Below are positions 1 through 8,226 of a stretch of DNA of 64,000 nt, one piece after another. The stretch is from Ilumatobacteraceae bacterium (GTDB lineage: Bacteria > Actinomycetota > Acidimicrobiia > Acidimicrobiales > Ilumatobacteraceae), in the NCBI GenBank assembly GCA_022843125.1, contig JALHOG010000002.1:124001-188000 (forward strand), in the 5' to 3' direction. The number at the start of each line of letters is the position of its first letter. Positions within the stretch are counted from its first letter, which is position 1. The position numbers and the translations under genes are program-made. A model generated the notes under the pieces. It was not told the DNA's origin. It did not search any database and saw only the letters and a program-made list of their open reading frames with translations.

Positions 1-92
1 AGCGGGTCGGACGGGACCTGTTCGCAACGGCCGACGCCCGCGAAGGCGTCGCCGCCTTCTTGGAGAAGCGGCCGCCGCGTTTCGGCGGTTGA
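1..92 (+). CDS. Enoyl-CoA hydratase/isomerase family protein, C-terminal end only
   Basis: Only the last 29 codons are inside the window, read from base 3 to a TGA at 90-92. The tail contains REGVAAFLEKRPPRF, the usual C-terminal signature of crotonase-fold enzymes, where an EG.AAF..KR.P.F stretch precedes the stop. These proteins hydrate or isomerise acyl-CoA thioesters. Catalytic residues lie upstream of the window edge. The gene converges on the LLM oxidoreductase that ends 11 bases downstream. Confidence 0.75.
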   Translation, partial: RVGRDLFATADAREGVAAFLEKRPPRFGG

Positions 93-103
93 GCCTCGCG
101 TCG

Positions 104-1123
104 TCAGGCGTGCGATCGGAGCGCGCCGAGGAGCTCGGTGCGCAACTCCGGCGGTGGGTCGTAGGTGGTGTAGGGCGAGATGCGCCCCGCCACCGGTGAC
201 CACCGGGCGTGGAGCTCGCGGGCGACGGTGTCGACATCGCCCACCGGAGCGAACGCACGCAGCACCTCGTCGTCGATCGCGTCCTTCATCTCCGACCACC
301 GGCCCTGCTTCGTGAGGCGCGCCAGCTCGGGCTGCAGATCCCCCCAGCCGTGGTGTTCGAGGACACCGCGGTACGCCTCCGTCGAGGCGTAGAAGGCGAT
401 CTGCTGCTTCGTCCCGGCGATCGCGCTGGACAACTCGTCCTCGTCGCGTCCGGCGCAGGCGAACGTGGGGCCCGCGATCGTGAACCCGTCGAGCGTGTCG
501 GCGCCGCCACGGCGCCGGCCCTCGAGCAGCGCAGGGAGGGTGACGTCGCGGAGGTAGTCGGCCGTGGTGAAGGGATGGAAGTGGAACCCGTCGGCCACCT
601 CGCCGGCCACCTTGGTCATCATCGAACCGACCCCGGCCACCATCACCGGCGGCGGCCCGTACTCGTGGCGCGCCGGCGCGAAGAACGGAGTCATCAACGT
701 GTGCGTGTAGTACTCCCCGCGGAACTCGAGCGCAGCGCCGTCGTGCCAGGTGGCCCAGATCGCCCGGAGCGCCAGCACGAACTCACGCATGCGCGCCGCC
801 GGGTCGGACCACGGCATCGAGAACCGCTTGGTGATGTGCGGCTTCACCTGCGTCCCGAGGCCGAGCACGAACCGGCCCTCCGACAGCTGAGCGAGGTCGT
901 AGGCCGAGTTCGCGACCGTCATCGGGGAGCGAGCGAACGCGATGGCAACGGCGGTCCCCACGGTGACGCGGTGCGTCGCCTGCGCGCCCAGCAAACAGGC
1001 CAGGAACGGGTCGTGCGTGGTCTCGCCGGTCCAGATCGCGTCGTAGCCGTCGGCCTCGCAGCGCGCAGCTGCATCGGCGGCGGTCGTGAGGTCGGCAGCG
1101 AAGGACATCGAGTCGATGTGCAT
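104..1123 (-). CDS. LLM class F420-dependent oxidoreductase (TIGR03617-like)
   Basis: This 339-residue protein has the luciferase-like monooxygenase TIM-barrel pattern. An N-terminal strand is followed by DAIWTGETTHDPF, a conserved ALA..T..V..GT segment, and FVLGLGTQVKPHITKRF near residues 86-102. The family carries hydride transfer to or from coenzyme F420 or uses flavin; this subfamily is typical of actinobacteria. The substrate is unknown. The ATG at 1123 lies 8 bases after TACCAT (1132-1137), which fits a leaderless message, and a 17-base palindrome lies upstream at 1149-1165. It is divergent from the MFS transporter at 1229. Confidence 0.88.
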   Translation of the reverse strand: MHIDSMSFAADLTTAADAAARCEADGYDAIWTGETTHDPFLACLLGAQATHRVTVGTAVAIAFARSPMTVANSAYDLAQLSEGRFVLGLGTQVKPHITKRFSMPWSDPAARMREFVLALRAIWATWHDGAALEFRGEYYTHTLMTPFFAPARHEYGPPPVMVAGVGSMMTKVAGEVADGFHFHPFTTADYLRDVTLPALLEGRRRGGADTLDGFTIAGPTFACAGRDEDELSSAIAGTKQQIAFYASTEAYRGVLEHHGWGDLQPELARLTKQGRWSEMKDAIDDEVLRAFAPVGDVDTVARELHARWSPVAGRISPYTTYDPPPELRTELLGALRSHA

Positions 1124-1131
1124 CGACGCCG

Positions 1132-1165
1132 ATGGTAGTCGATCGAATCGCTGAATCGTTCAGCG
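1132..1165 (-). promoter_or_regulatory. Predicted leaderless promoter and 17-base palindromic operator
   Basis: On the minus strand TACCAT (1132-1137) lies 8 bases before the ATG at 1123, so it could act as a -10 box. The palindrome CGCTGAATCGTTCAGCG at 1149-1165 has perfect 7-base arms around TCG and would cover the -35 position, a common place for a TetR-type repressor site. Its right part plus flank (1155-1169) recurs almost unchanged at 22794-22808. Confidence 0.5.
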
Positions 1166-1215
1166 GAATGTACGCACGCCATGCCCGGAAGCGGTGTCTG
1201 CGCCGAGTGCCGAGT

Positions 1216-1234
1216 TATCTTGACGTAGATGTCA
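1216..1234 (+). promoter_or_regulatory. Predicted leaderless -10 box overlapping a TGAC-N6-GTCA palindrome
   Basis: TATCTT at 1216-1221 lies exactly 7 bases before the ATG at 1229. The quasi-palindrome TGACGTAGATGTCA at 1221-1234 covers the expected transcription start and the first codon. The same half-site arrangement occurs at 42529, 59072 and 63764, so it is a candidate operator. Confidence 0.5.
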
Positions 1235-2416
1235 GATCCGCCCCGTGAACGATTGATGAGCGGGGAGTTCGTCATCCTGTCGACCGCGACGGCGCTCTAC
1301 TTCTTCGGGATGGGAGCGGCGAATCCGCTCCTGCCGACGTTCGTCGTCGACGAGCTCGGAGGGACCGAGGCCACCGCCGGACTCGTCATGGGATCGTTCG
1401 CGGTCGCCGCTCTCGTCACCCGGAGCCCGTTCGGTCGGCTGGGTGACCGGCGCGGCGCTCGGCGCCTGATGCTGATCGGCTGCTGGTTGTCGGCGGTCGG
1501 GATGCTGGCGCTCACCGTGACCGAGAACGTGCCGATGGCGATCGGCGCCCGCTTGATCCTCGGGGCTGCACAGGGAGCCCTCATGACGGGCGCGACCACG
1601 CTGGCCGTCGATCTCGCGCCCGATTCGCGGCGCGGTGAGGCAGCGAGCTACATCCTCGTCGCGTTCCACCTCGGGCTCGGGCTCGGACCGCTGCTCGGTG
1701 TGTACATCCGCGACCAGGCGTCGTATGACGCGGCGTGGGTCGTACTCGCCGGCGCGTCCGCGCTCGGAGCGCTCGTCGCCGCCCAACTCCCGCGGCGCGG
1801 TGGCAATCTCGACGCTCCCCCCGGGCCGTGGATCCATCCGGCGGGGGTCGCTCCCGGGCTCGTCGCAGGCTTCGGGATCGTCGCGATGGTCGCGATCTCG
1901 ACCTTCGTCCCGCTGTATGCGGGCGAGATCGGACTCGAGTCGGTCGGCCTCGTGTTCACCGTGTCGTCGATCTCGATCGCCGCCGTACGCATCGTGTTCA
2001 GCCGGTTGCCCGACCGGATCGGCTCGGTGCGCGCGGCGTCCATCTCGCTGGTGTTCACGATCGTCGGCGCGACGATCGTCACCGTGTGGGCCTCTCCCGC
2101 CGGTGTGTTCGTGGGCGTCGCCGTGCTCGCGGGCGGCATGTCGATGCAGACGCCGGCACTGATCCCCGTGGCCGTCGAAGGGGTGCCGCCACACGAGCGT
2201 TCCTCGGCTCTTGCGACCTTCACCATGTTCATGGACGTGTCGGTGGCGTTGACCGGCCCGCTGATCGGGCTGATCGTGAGCGGCGCCGGCTACCGAGTCG
2301 CGTTCAGCACCACGATCGGGATGACGCTGGTGGCATTGGTGCTGGTACACACCACGATGGCGCCGGCGTTGCGGAGCCGGCTTCAGCTCGCGCCGGCGAT
2401 CTCACCGTCGAGCTGA
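1229..2416 (+). CDS. MFS transporter
   Basis: The product has 395 residues and about 12 hydrophobic segments. The MFS motif A is seen as GRLGDRRGARR near residues 69-79, in the first cytoplasmic loop. It belongs to the drug/sugar efflux-like MFS group, and the substrate cannot be inferred. The start at 1229 is favoured because TATCTT lies 7 bases upstream; ATG at 1256 is an alternative without an obvious ribosome site. The 3' end overlaps the convergent DUF2889 gene by 34 bases, so antisense overlap of the two messages is likely. Confidence 0.85.
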   Translation: MSDPPRERLMSGEFVILSTATALYFFGMGAANPLLPTFVVDELGGTEATAGLVMGSFAVAALVTRSPFGRLGDRRGARRLMLIGCWLSAVGMLALTVTENVPMAIGARLILGAAQGALMTGATTLAVDLAPDSRRGEAASYILVAFHLGLGLGPLLGVYIRDQASYDAAWVVLAGASALGALVAAQLPRRGGNLDAPPGPWIHPAGVAPGLVAGFGIVAMVAISTFVPLYAGEIGLESVGLVFTVSSISIAAVRIVFSRLPDRIGSVRAASISLVFTIVGATIVTVWASPAGVFVGVAVLAGGMSMQTPALIPVAVEGVPPHERSSALATFTMFMDVSVALTGPLIGLIVSGAGYRVAFSTTIGMTLVALVLVHTTMAPALRSRLQLAPAISPSS

Positions 2417-3411
2417 TCGAGCAGTACCGGGACCTCGGCGAGTGCCCGCAACGCGTCGTTGAGATGGGTACAACCATCGGTTCTCGCCAGCCGCTCGAGC
2501 ACGGTCGTCCGCAGCTCAGCGAGCGGCGTTCCGACGACTCGCCGCGCGGTGTCGACAGCGTTCGGGCACGACACGAACGGCAGGACACGGGGGTCGGCCT
2601 CGACCGAGGTGACGATGTGTGTGTCGGGATCGGCGGTGGCGTGCAACAGGTACTCGTGGATCGCCACCCGGCCGTGTTCGGGATGACCGGTGGTGTCCTG
2701 GAACGCGGCGTCGATCATGATCGTGCCGTCGACCGGGTCGCGCCACACCTCGATCCGGCGTGCCCGGCGGAACGACAACGGTGGGAGGTCGGCGAGCGTG
2801 TGCCAGCCGTGGGGGTCGTCCGGGTGGACGAGCGGGCCGACCACTTGGCTGCGCCGCATCGGCGAAGTCTGCTGGACCTCGATGATCGCCGCCGACCCGG
2901 GGGCGAACCCGATGCACACGCCCTCCATGTCGGGGCGCGGCGCACGCGGGGCGGCTGCCGGCATCCGGTCGGGCCACGCCGTCCACGCCACGCCGGCGAC
3001 GAGGCTGACGCCCGACAGGTCGTCGAGCAGGAGGTAGAGCGGAGTGCCGCGCTCGAGCTCGTCGGGCACGAACTCGGCGAGTGCGGCACGGAGGTAGCCC
3101 CCGCCGCGGCATCCGACCAGGAACTGCACCCCGTCGGTGTCGGGCTCGGTCGCGATGTCGATGATCGTCCGGGCCTCGCCGATCCCGACGAGCGTACGTG
3201 CGGACCCGAGCACGATCGGCGGGTCGACCGGCGAGTGCGTGACGGCGTCGCGTGCCCGCCCCTCGATCCGCATCGGCGTGCCCCATCCGTCCGGCCACGT
3301 GCCGTCGAGCGTCGACGTGCGGCGGATCGACGCAGCACGGCGAACCGGCGCCGGGCCGGCCGGACCGTTCACCGCCTGCAGCGGATCGCGGGGGATGCCT
3401 GCGCTCAGCAC
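2383..3411 (-). CDS. DUF2889 family protein
   Basis: The protein has 342 residues. The last third carries the DUF2889 hallmark: CPNAVDTARRVVGTPLAELR followed by GCTHLNDALRALAEVPVL. The first part (TSTLDGTWPDGWGTPMRIEGRARD) is also typical of the family. Function is unknown. It lies 66 bases behind the Rieske oxygenase in the same direction, so the two are probably cotranscribed, and a role in the same oxygenation step is an inference from position only. Confidence 0.7.
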   Translation of the reverse strand: MLSAGIPRDPLQAVNGPAGPAPVRRAASIRRTSTLDGTWPDGWGTPMRIEGRARDAVTHSPVDPPIVLGSARTLVGIGEARTIIDIATEPDTDGVQFLVGCRGGGYLRAALAEFVPDELERGTPLYLLLDDLSGVSLVAGVAWTAWPDRMPAAAPRAPRPDMEGVCIGFAPGSAAIIEVQQTSPMRRSQVVGPLVHPDDPHGWHTLADLPPLSFRRARRIEVWRDPVDGTIMIDAAFQDTTGHPEHGRVAIHEYLLHATADPDTHIVTSVEADPRVLPFVSCPNAVDTARRVVGTPLAELRTTVLERLARTDGCTHLNDALRALAEVPVLLDQLDGEIAGAS

Positions 3412-3477
3412 GATGCCTTGTCGAGGGCCACGGAGCAGGATGCCGGGCTCGCTTCGTGGTGGTGCATCGACGCGACG

Positions 3478-4458
3478 CTAGCTCGCCGCCGGGTAGAACC
3501 CCGACGCCCAGCGGCGCAAGGTCGTGAAGCCACGGACCTCGCTTGCGGTCCAGGCAGGCCGCTCGACGTAGCGCTGGTTCTCCCAGATCTCGATGTCGTA
3601 CGGGAGCTGGTGTGTCGCATGATGCATGCGTTCGTCGAACCGACCGGGCTCCTCGTCGCCCGGCGCCCGCTCGAGCCAGACCGTCTGGAACAGCTCGGAG
3701 GTCTCGTCGTCGGCGGGCGTGGTGGCGAGCACGATCACGATCAACGGCGAACGCTTGCCGCCGAGCGCCGTGTACGAGAAGCCGACGCCGACCTGGAGGA
3801 TGTCGAGTGCGTCGCCGGTGGCGTTCTCGGGATCGCGCTTCCAACTCTCACCGAACCCCAGGCGTACTCGGAACAGGTGTTCGTCAGCCTCGGCGCTCAC
3901 GACCAGGGGCACGGCGGGCTGATGGTGGACGGTCGTGAAGTGGGCCGGATCGGCGACGTTGTCGAGGACCACGAACGGACTGAGCGTGCGACGCCCGAAT
4001 CGGATCTGGCCGTCGGGGTGATACTCGCGGGTGGCGACGTCACCGCCGAGCGATTCGAACACGTCGGGCACGTCCCACGTGGGTCCGGCGCCGTCGAGGT
4101 CGTGCCAGAGCAGGACGATCCCGTTGCGCTCGATGACGTCCCAACGACGCATGCGGACAGCGCGGTTGGGGCGGTCGGCGTAGGGGATGTTCGTGTTCTG
4201 CCCGTCGGTGTCCCAGGCCCAGCCGTGGAACGGGCACCGGACGCACGAGTTCTCGAGGGTCCCCCCGAACCCGAGGTGCGCACCCATGTGAGCGCAGTAG
4301 GCCTCGAGCCCGTGCAGTTCGCCGTCCTCGGTCCGGAAGACGATCACTTCCTCGCCGCAGACGCGCCGCGAGACGATCTCGCCGGTGGGGAAGTCTCCGG
4401 ACCAGCCGATCTGGAACCAGCCGGTCGGCCGCATCATCTCGTGAGGGAGCCCGTTCAC
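3478..4458 (-). CDS. Rieske [2Fe-2S] non-heme iron oxygenase, KshA-like
   Basis: Counting from the GTG at 4458 the protein has 326 residues. Rieske ligands are C55, H57, C75 and H78 (AYCAHMGAHL and RCPFHGW). The mononuclear iron site is seen as LDNVADPAHFTTVHH, with H173 and H178. The stretch IPYADRPNRAVRMRRWDVIE resembles 3-ketosteroid 9-alpha-hydroxylase oxygenase (KshA), which hydroxylates the sterane ring using a separate reductase; no reductase gene is nearby. An ATG at 4578 would add 40 residues that do not look like the family, so 4458 is preferred. The substrate may be a steroid or other polycycle. Confidence 0.8.
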   Translation of the reverse strand: MNGLPHEMMRPTGWFQIGWSGDFPTGEIVSRRVCGEEVIVFRTEDGELHGLEAYCAHMGAHLGFGGTLENSCVRCPFHGWAWDTDGQNTNIPYADRPNRAVRMRRWDVIERNGIVLLWHDLDGAGPTWDVPDVFESLGGDVATREYHPDGQIRFGRRTLSPFVVLDNVADPAHFTTVHHQPAVPLVVSAEADEHLFRVRLGFGESWKRDPENATGDALDILQVGVGFSYTALGGKRSPLIVIVLATTPADDETSELFQTVWLERAPGDEEPGRFDERMHHATHQLPYDIEIWENQRYVERPAWTASEVRGFTTLRRWASGFYPAAS

Positions 4459-4495
4459 GGCGTCAAACGTACGCGCGGCGCGACTCGAGCGTGTA

Positions 4496-4510
4496 TGGAA
4501 CCGGATTCCA
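4496..4510. promoter_or_regulatory. Inverted repeat between Rieske and crotonase genes
   Basis: TGGAACCGGATTCCA has perfect 5-base arms (TGGAA/TTCCA). It sits in the 173-base divergent region between the genes starting at 4458 and 4632 and could be an operator for either. No bound regulator can be named. Confidence 0.3.
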
Positions 4511-4631
4511 AGCGCGTTCGGTCCGCTGCTCCGCAGCGCGGCGTCCATCTGCGATCGTGCCGGGACGAATCTCTGCATGACATCCTCCGTGTCGACGGTG
4601 TTCCAGGAATGGTCAGGACAGGAGTGGTCTC

Positions 4632-5453
4632 ATGGGTATGGTCAGCGACGGGTCGCCGTCGGTCGAGCTGTTCGATCTCGACGACGCGATCCTGTGTGTG
4701 CGGCTCAACCGGCCCGATCGGCTCAACGCGATCGACGGGACGATGCTCGACGGGATGGATGCTGCACTCGACCGGCTGAGCAGCGGTGCGTATCGGGTGG
4801 GCGTCATCACCGGCGCCGGGCGTGGCTTCTGCGCCGGCGCCGACCTGAGCGGCACGAGCGAGCCGTGGGTGCCCCCGGCCAAGGCGCCCTTCAAGACGAT
4901 GTACGACGCCCAGGTCCGGCTGACCGACCAGTACTCGCGCCTCTACGAGCTGCCGGTGCCGGTGATCGCTGCGGTCAACGGCGCAGCGGTCGGTGGCGGT
5001 CTCGCGTTCTGTCTCCACAGTGACATCCGCATCGCGTCCGAGACCGCCCGATTCGGGTCGGTCTTCATCAAGGCGGGCTTCTCCTCGATGGACATGGGGA
5101 CGAGCTATCTGCTCCCGAAGATCGTCGGGGCCGGCGCAGCGCGCGAGCTGATGTTGACGGGTCGCATCATCGACGCCGCAGAAGCCCACCGGATCGGGCT
5201 CGTGCACGATGTGGTCGCGGCTGATGGCCTGATGGACGCGGCGATCGCGATGGCGCGGACCATCCGGGCGAACAACGCGTTCGGCGTGTGGCAGACCAAG
5301 ATCGGTCTCAACGCTGCGCTCGACGCTCCGAGCCTGCGGCACGCGAAGGAAATCGAGAACCGCACGCAGATCCTCACCGGGTTCACCTCCAACCCGCAGG
5401 AAGCGGCGCGAGCCCTGATGGACAAGCGTGACCCTGTGTGGGACGACCTGTGA
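4632..5453 (+). CDS. Enoyl-CoA hydratase/isomerase (crotonase) family protein
   Basis: The product has 273 residues with the crotonase oxyanion-hole segments GAGRGFCAGADLSG (about 61-74) and AAVNGAAVGGGLAFCLHSD (from about 116). At the usual Glu144 position of hydratases the sequence reads GSVFIKAG, and the Glu164 region reads SSMDMGTSY, so both classical catalytic glutamates appear absent. It may act on a CoA thioester by another route, such as isomerisation or hydrolysis. The start ATG has an AGGAG about 9 bases upstream. It converges on the TetR gene, with 10 bases between stop codons. Confidence 0.82.
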   Translation: MGMVSDGSPSVELFDLDDAILCVRLNRPDRLNAIDGTMLDGMDAALDRLSSGAYRVGVITGAGRGFCAGADLSGTSEPWVPPAKAPFKTMYDAQVRLTDQYSRLYELPVPVIAAVNGAAVGGGLAFCLHSDIRIASETARFGSVFIKAGFSSMDMGTSYLLPKIVGAGAARELMLTGRIIDAAEAHRIGLVHDVVAADGLMDAAIAMARTIRANNAFGVWQTKIGLNAALDAPSLRHAKEIENRTQILTGFTSNPQEAARALMDKRDPVWDDL

Positions 5454-5463
5454 CCCGTTGCTG

Positions 5464-6120
5464 TCAGTCGGCGATCGGCGTTGTGAAGCAGCCCGCCACG
5501 CAGGCGGTCAGGTGCTGGATGAAGAGCGGCCGGGACACGCGCGGTGCGACGCCCGTCGCGAGTTCTGCCGTCTGACGTCCGGCGAGCGCGGTGAAGATCG
5601 TGTCCATCGCGATGCCGAAGCGGACCTCGAAGGGGCTCGGGGCGAGCCCCGAGGCCCGACGGAGCAGCGCATAGGCGTCGCGATAGGTCTCGGTGACGCT
5701 CGGGTCGACGGAGTCGACGAGCTGCCGGCGAGACCGATCGCTGTGGTACCTGGCGAGGAAGCCGAGGAAGTGGCAATCGTCGACGTCGAGCAGTTCGGCG
5801 AGCGGGAGCACGAGCGAGGCGCTCAACGCACCGATGTCGTGTTCGAGTGCCTGCGCCCGCACGTCGGCGAGGATCACCGCGCGGCGGGCGTTGAGCGACG
5901 CAGAGCGATGCTCGGCGATCGCCGTGACGAGCGCGTCCTTCCCGCCGAAGTGGTACTGGATCGCGTTCTTGTTGCGCTGGCCCGCGACGTCGAGAATCTC
6001 GGCCAACGACACGGCGTCGATGCCGCGCTCGGCGAACAACCGCTCGGCGACGACGATCAGCGTCAGCCTCGTGGCCCGCCCGGAGCGGTTCCCCTCGGTC
6101 ACTGCGGGGCCCTGCCACAT
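5464..6120 (-). CDS. TetR/AcrR family transcriptional regulator
   Basis: The product has 218 residues. The helix-turn-helix is seen as ERLFAERGIDAVSLAEILDV followed by AGQRNKNAIQYHFGGKDAL, the type found in fatty-acid or xenobiotic TetR repressors. The C-terminal ligand domain is not assignable. The start is taken as ATG 6120, with GTG 6102 as an alternative. It follows the gene ending at 6134 by 13 bases and is probably cotranscribed with it. The helix-turn-helix resembles that of the TetR at 13040 (AGQRNPAVVQYHFGSKDQL), so these two may be paralogues. Confidence 0.85.
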   Translation of the reverse strand: MWQGPAVTEGNRSGRATRLTLIVVAERLFAERGIDAVSLAEILDVAGQRNKNAIQYHFGGKDALVTAIAEHRSASLNARRAVILADVRAQALEHDIGALSASLVLPLAELLDVDDCHFLGFLARYHSDRSRRQLVDSVDPSVTETYRDAYALLRRASGLAPSPFEVRFGIAMDTIFTALAGRQTAELATGVAPRVSRPLFIQHLTACVAGCFTTPIAD

Positions 6121-6133
6121 GACGCGTGCGCAG

Positions 6134-7171
6134 CTATGGGGCGAACGACCGTCGGGTCGGTGTGCTCCCGCTGGCCGGCACGGTCTCGCCCCACGCGTAC
6201 CAGACCTCCGGTTCGCGGGTGTCGCCCACCCGCCGCCAGCGTCCGTCGACCTGCGGGTTCGGGATCGGGCCGAGATCGGGCATCCGCCCCCGCTCGTCGG
6301 GCAGGAACTCGTACTCGTCCGGGCCGAAGCGGAACCGGGCGCCGGTCGGCCAGTACCCGTCGTCGCCGTAGAACACCTCGCCATCGACGTCGGTCGTCAG
6401 ACGCACGTTCTGGTGCTCGTCGGTGAGGATGCCGAACCCGAAGCGGTTGTTCCCGAGCATGAAGTGCCCGGCTTCGATCGACCCGTCGCGGTAGCACGTC
6501 GCCCAGGTGTACCACAGGTGCTCGAGGCCGTCTTCGATGAGCGGGTCGAGCTGCTGGTACACCTCACCGCCCTCGTACATGTAGATCTGGTCGAAGCCGA
6601 TCAGGCCCTCGCACGGTCGATCGAAGATCGACCCCTCGAGCCGGTAGATCGTGGCCACGTAGGCCATCGACGCGCGTCTGCCCGGGACGTACCACTGCAA
6701 GCCGGGCTTGATGAGCGTGCCGTGCAGCTCGAAGATGCCGTCTTCGACCCACTCGCACGTCTCGTTCGCCCAGCGGGCCCGGAAGGGCCGGCCGCCTGCG
6801 TCAGGATTGCTGCGCCATTCGATCGCGTCGCCCATGAGTTCGCGGATCGGGTCGACGTGGGGCGCCGAGTCGATCCCGCACGGGTGCATGCGCAGCGCGT
6901 CGGCGCCGCCGATCGTGCTCTGCACCACGAGTCTCCGACGGCTCTTCGGCTTGCCGTCGTGGGGGATCCGCCGCATGATCGTGTGCAGGTCGCCCTCGAC
7001 GTCGCGCAGGGTGCCCCACAGGTACAGGGCTTCGGGCGGCATGCCGAACAGCGGTTGATCGGAGTCCATCGACGCTGCGTCGGGCTGGAATGGTCCGGCG
7101 ACGACCTGCCCGCCGAACTCGCCTCGGCCGGGCAGCCGATCCAGATCGGCCTGTCGATGCCCTGCGTTCAC
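6134..7171 (-). CDS. Uncharacterised protein, possible lipocalin-like fold
   Basis: I do not recognise this 345-residue protein with certainty. It has no membrane segments or signal peptide and is rich in aromatic residues and beta-strand-like patterns (RPFRARWANETCEWVEDGIF, GHFMLGNNRFGFGIL). It recalls the two-domain lipocalin-like proteins related to hydroxyneurosporene synthase and AttH, but that is a guess. The start is GTG at 7171 with a strong GAGGAGG upstream. It is followed by a TetR gene 13 bases later and preceded by another TetR gene, so it is probably the regulated enzyme of this small locus. Confidence 0.6.
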   Translation of the reverse strand: MNAGHRQADLDRLPGRGEFGGQVVAGPFQPDAASMDSDQPLFGMPPEALYLWGTLRDVEGDLHTIMRRIPHDGKPKSRRRLVVQSTIGGADALRMHPCGIDSAPHVDPIRELMGDAIEWRSNPDAGGRPFRARWANETCEWVEDGIFELHGTLIKPGLQWYVPGRRASMAYVATIYRLEGSIFDRPCEGLIGFDQIYMYEGGEVYQQLDPLIEDGLEHLWYTWATCYRDGSIEAGHFMLGNNRFGFGILTDEHQNVRLTTDVDGEVFYGDDGYWPTGARFRFGPDEYEFLPDERGRMPDLGPIPNPQVDGRWRRVGDTREPEVWYAWGETVPASGSTPTRRSFAP

Positions 7172-7194
7172 GATGCCTCCTCAGTAGACGGTTC

Positions 7195-7230
7195 GACGGT
7201 GTGATCGACGGTGTGATCGATGGTGTGACG
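7195..7230. repeat. Three tandem 12-base repeats in a 5' leader
   Basis: GACGGTGTGATC occurs at 7195-7206 and 7207-7218, with a third copy differing at 2 of 12 bases (GATGGTGTGACG) at 7219-7230. The array lies in the 144-base gap just upstream of the gene starting at 7171. Confidence 0.7.
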
Positions 7231-7242
7231 GTCACCCCGCAC

Positions 7243-7273
7243 GTGTCACTGACACTCTTAAGGAGTTCTCCTT
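7243..7273. promoter_or_regulatory. Two adjacent palindromes, candidate TetR operators
   Basis: GTGTCACTGACAC (7243-7255) has perfect 6-base arms around a central C. AAGGAGTTCTCCTT (7260-7273) has perfect 6-base arms around TT. They lie 4 bases apart, upstream of the gene at 7171 and just downstream of a TetR gene, a likely place for a repressor of the 7171-5464 unit. Confidence 0.5.
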
Positions 7274-7315
7274 CATTCGTCAAGTCCATCGAGACGCCGA
7301 CTGGAGCGCCGCTGC

Positions 7316-8005
7316 TCAATCGGCGGGACGATCTCCGGGTCGCAGCGCTCGCTGCACCAGGCTCTGCACTTGGGCGACGACCTCGGTCGGGTCGTCAGCG
7401 CTTCGCCCGCTCACGATGTCGGAGATCGCTGCGCGGCACAGGGCCGAGATCATGACGGCGTCCCCCTCGGGGTCGGCCGACGAGATCGCTCCGTGATCGC
7501 GGCCCGATTCGATCGCTGCGACCAACGGTGGGAGCAGCAGTGCGCGGGTCGCGACCCATACCTCGGGTCGCCCTTCGATGCGCTCGCCGAGGCTGGTGAA
7601 CAACCTGGTCCGTGATGTCAGGCCGGGCTGGGTCGCGGCCGACATCATCGCAGCGACCCAGACCGTCACGCGCTCGCCGGGGTCGTCCTCGGCGGCGACG
7701 ATGCGCCCGATGCGGGCTGCACCGCGCCGCGTTTCGTCGAGCAACAACTCCACGAACAGGTCGTCCTTCGAGGCGAAGCACCGGTAGAAGGTGCGCATCG
7801 ACAACCCGGTCGAGCGGATGACCGACGACACCTTGAACCCTTCGAAGCCGGTGCGTTCGAGCACCTTCCAGGCAGCCCCGACGAGTTGGTCGCGCACTGC
7901 GTCGAGATCGTCCACCTCGACGACCGTACCCGCGACGCTCCGTTGCGTCAGATGCGCCGGCCGGTGCGGGGAGAGGATCCGGCCCTTTGGCTGCCCTGGC
8001 GCCAT
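7316..8005 (-). CDS. TetR/AcrR family transcriptional regulator
   Basis: From ATG 8005 the product has 229 residues. The DNA-binding domain contains GFEGFKVSSVIRSTGLSMRT and FYRCFASKDDLFVELLLDE. A TTG at 8023 would add six residues, but its bases overlap the start of the divergent ferredoxin gene. Because the ferredoxin promoter box lies inside the first codons of this gene, the regulator could control itself and the ferredoxin together. The target ligand is unknown. Confidence 0.85.
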   Translation of the reverse strand: MAPGQPKGRILSPHRPAHLTQRSVAGTVVEVDDLDAVRDQLVGAAWKVLERTGFEGFKVSSVIRSTGLSMRTFYRCFASKDDLFVELLLDETRRGAARIGRIVAAEDDPGERVTVWVAAMMSAATQPGLTSRTRLFTSLGERIEGRPEVWVATRALLLPPLVAAIESGRDHGAISSADPEGDAVMISALCRAAISDIVSGRSADDPTEVVAQVQSLVQRALRPGDRPAD

Positions 8006-8015
8006 GAAGTACACT
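7987..8015 (+). promoter_or_regulatory. Predicted leaderless promoter of the ferredoxin gene
   Basis: TTGGCT (7987-7992), a 17-base spacer, then TACACT (8010-8015), and 7 bases later the ATG at 8023. Spacing matches a housekeeping-sigma promoter whose transcript would begin at the start codon, and there is no ribosome-binding site. Confidence 0.6.
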
Positions 8016-8022
8016 GAGTTCA

Positions 8023-8220
8023 ATGAAGGTTCTGATTCACGACGACCGGTGCACCGGCCACGGCCGCTGCTACACGCTCGTGTCAGCGCTGTTCGATGCC
8101 GACGATCAGGGGCACGGTGTGGCGCTGATCGACGGGTCGCTCACCGAGGAGCAGATCGCGCTGGTGCACACCGCAGTGCTGAACTGTCCGGAGCAGGCGA
8201 TCTCGCTCGTCGACGACTGA
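8023..8220 (+). CDS. Ferredoxin of the CxxHxxC...CP type (P450 electron donor)
   Basis: This 65-residue protein has RCTGHGRC near residues 9-16 and NCPEQAI near residue 54. The CxxHxxC(X)nCP pattern, with His in place of one Cys, is known from actinobacterial single-cluster ferredoxins (usually [3Fe-4S]) that feed electrons to cytochromes P450. The only P450 in the window is about 39 kb away at 47110, so pairing is an inference. It is divergent from a TetR gene and has a leaderless-type promoter. The neighbour downstream is a convergent hydrolase 6 bases away. Confidence 0.88.
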   Translation: MKVLIHDDRCTGHGRCYTLVSALFDADDQGHGVALIDGSLTEEQIALVHTAVLNCPEQAISLVDD

Positions 8221-8226
8221 GCCACG

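Noticed and set aside
1735-4779. Very long plus-strand reading frame of 1014 codons
   Set aside because: It runs antisense to the Rieske and DUF2889 genes and is full of Arg, Gly and Ala typical of shadow frames in high-GC DNA. No domain was recognised.
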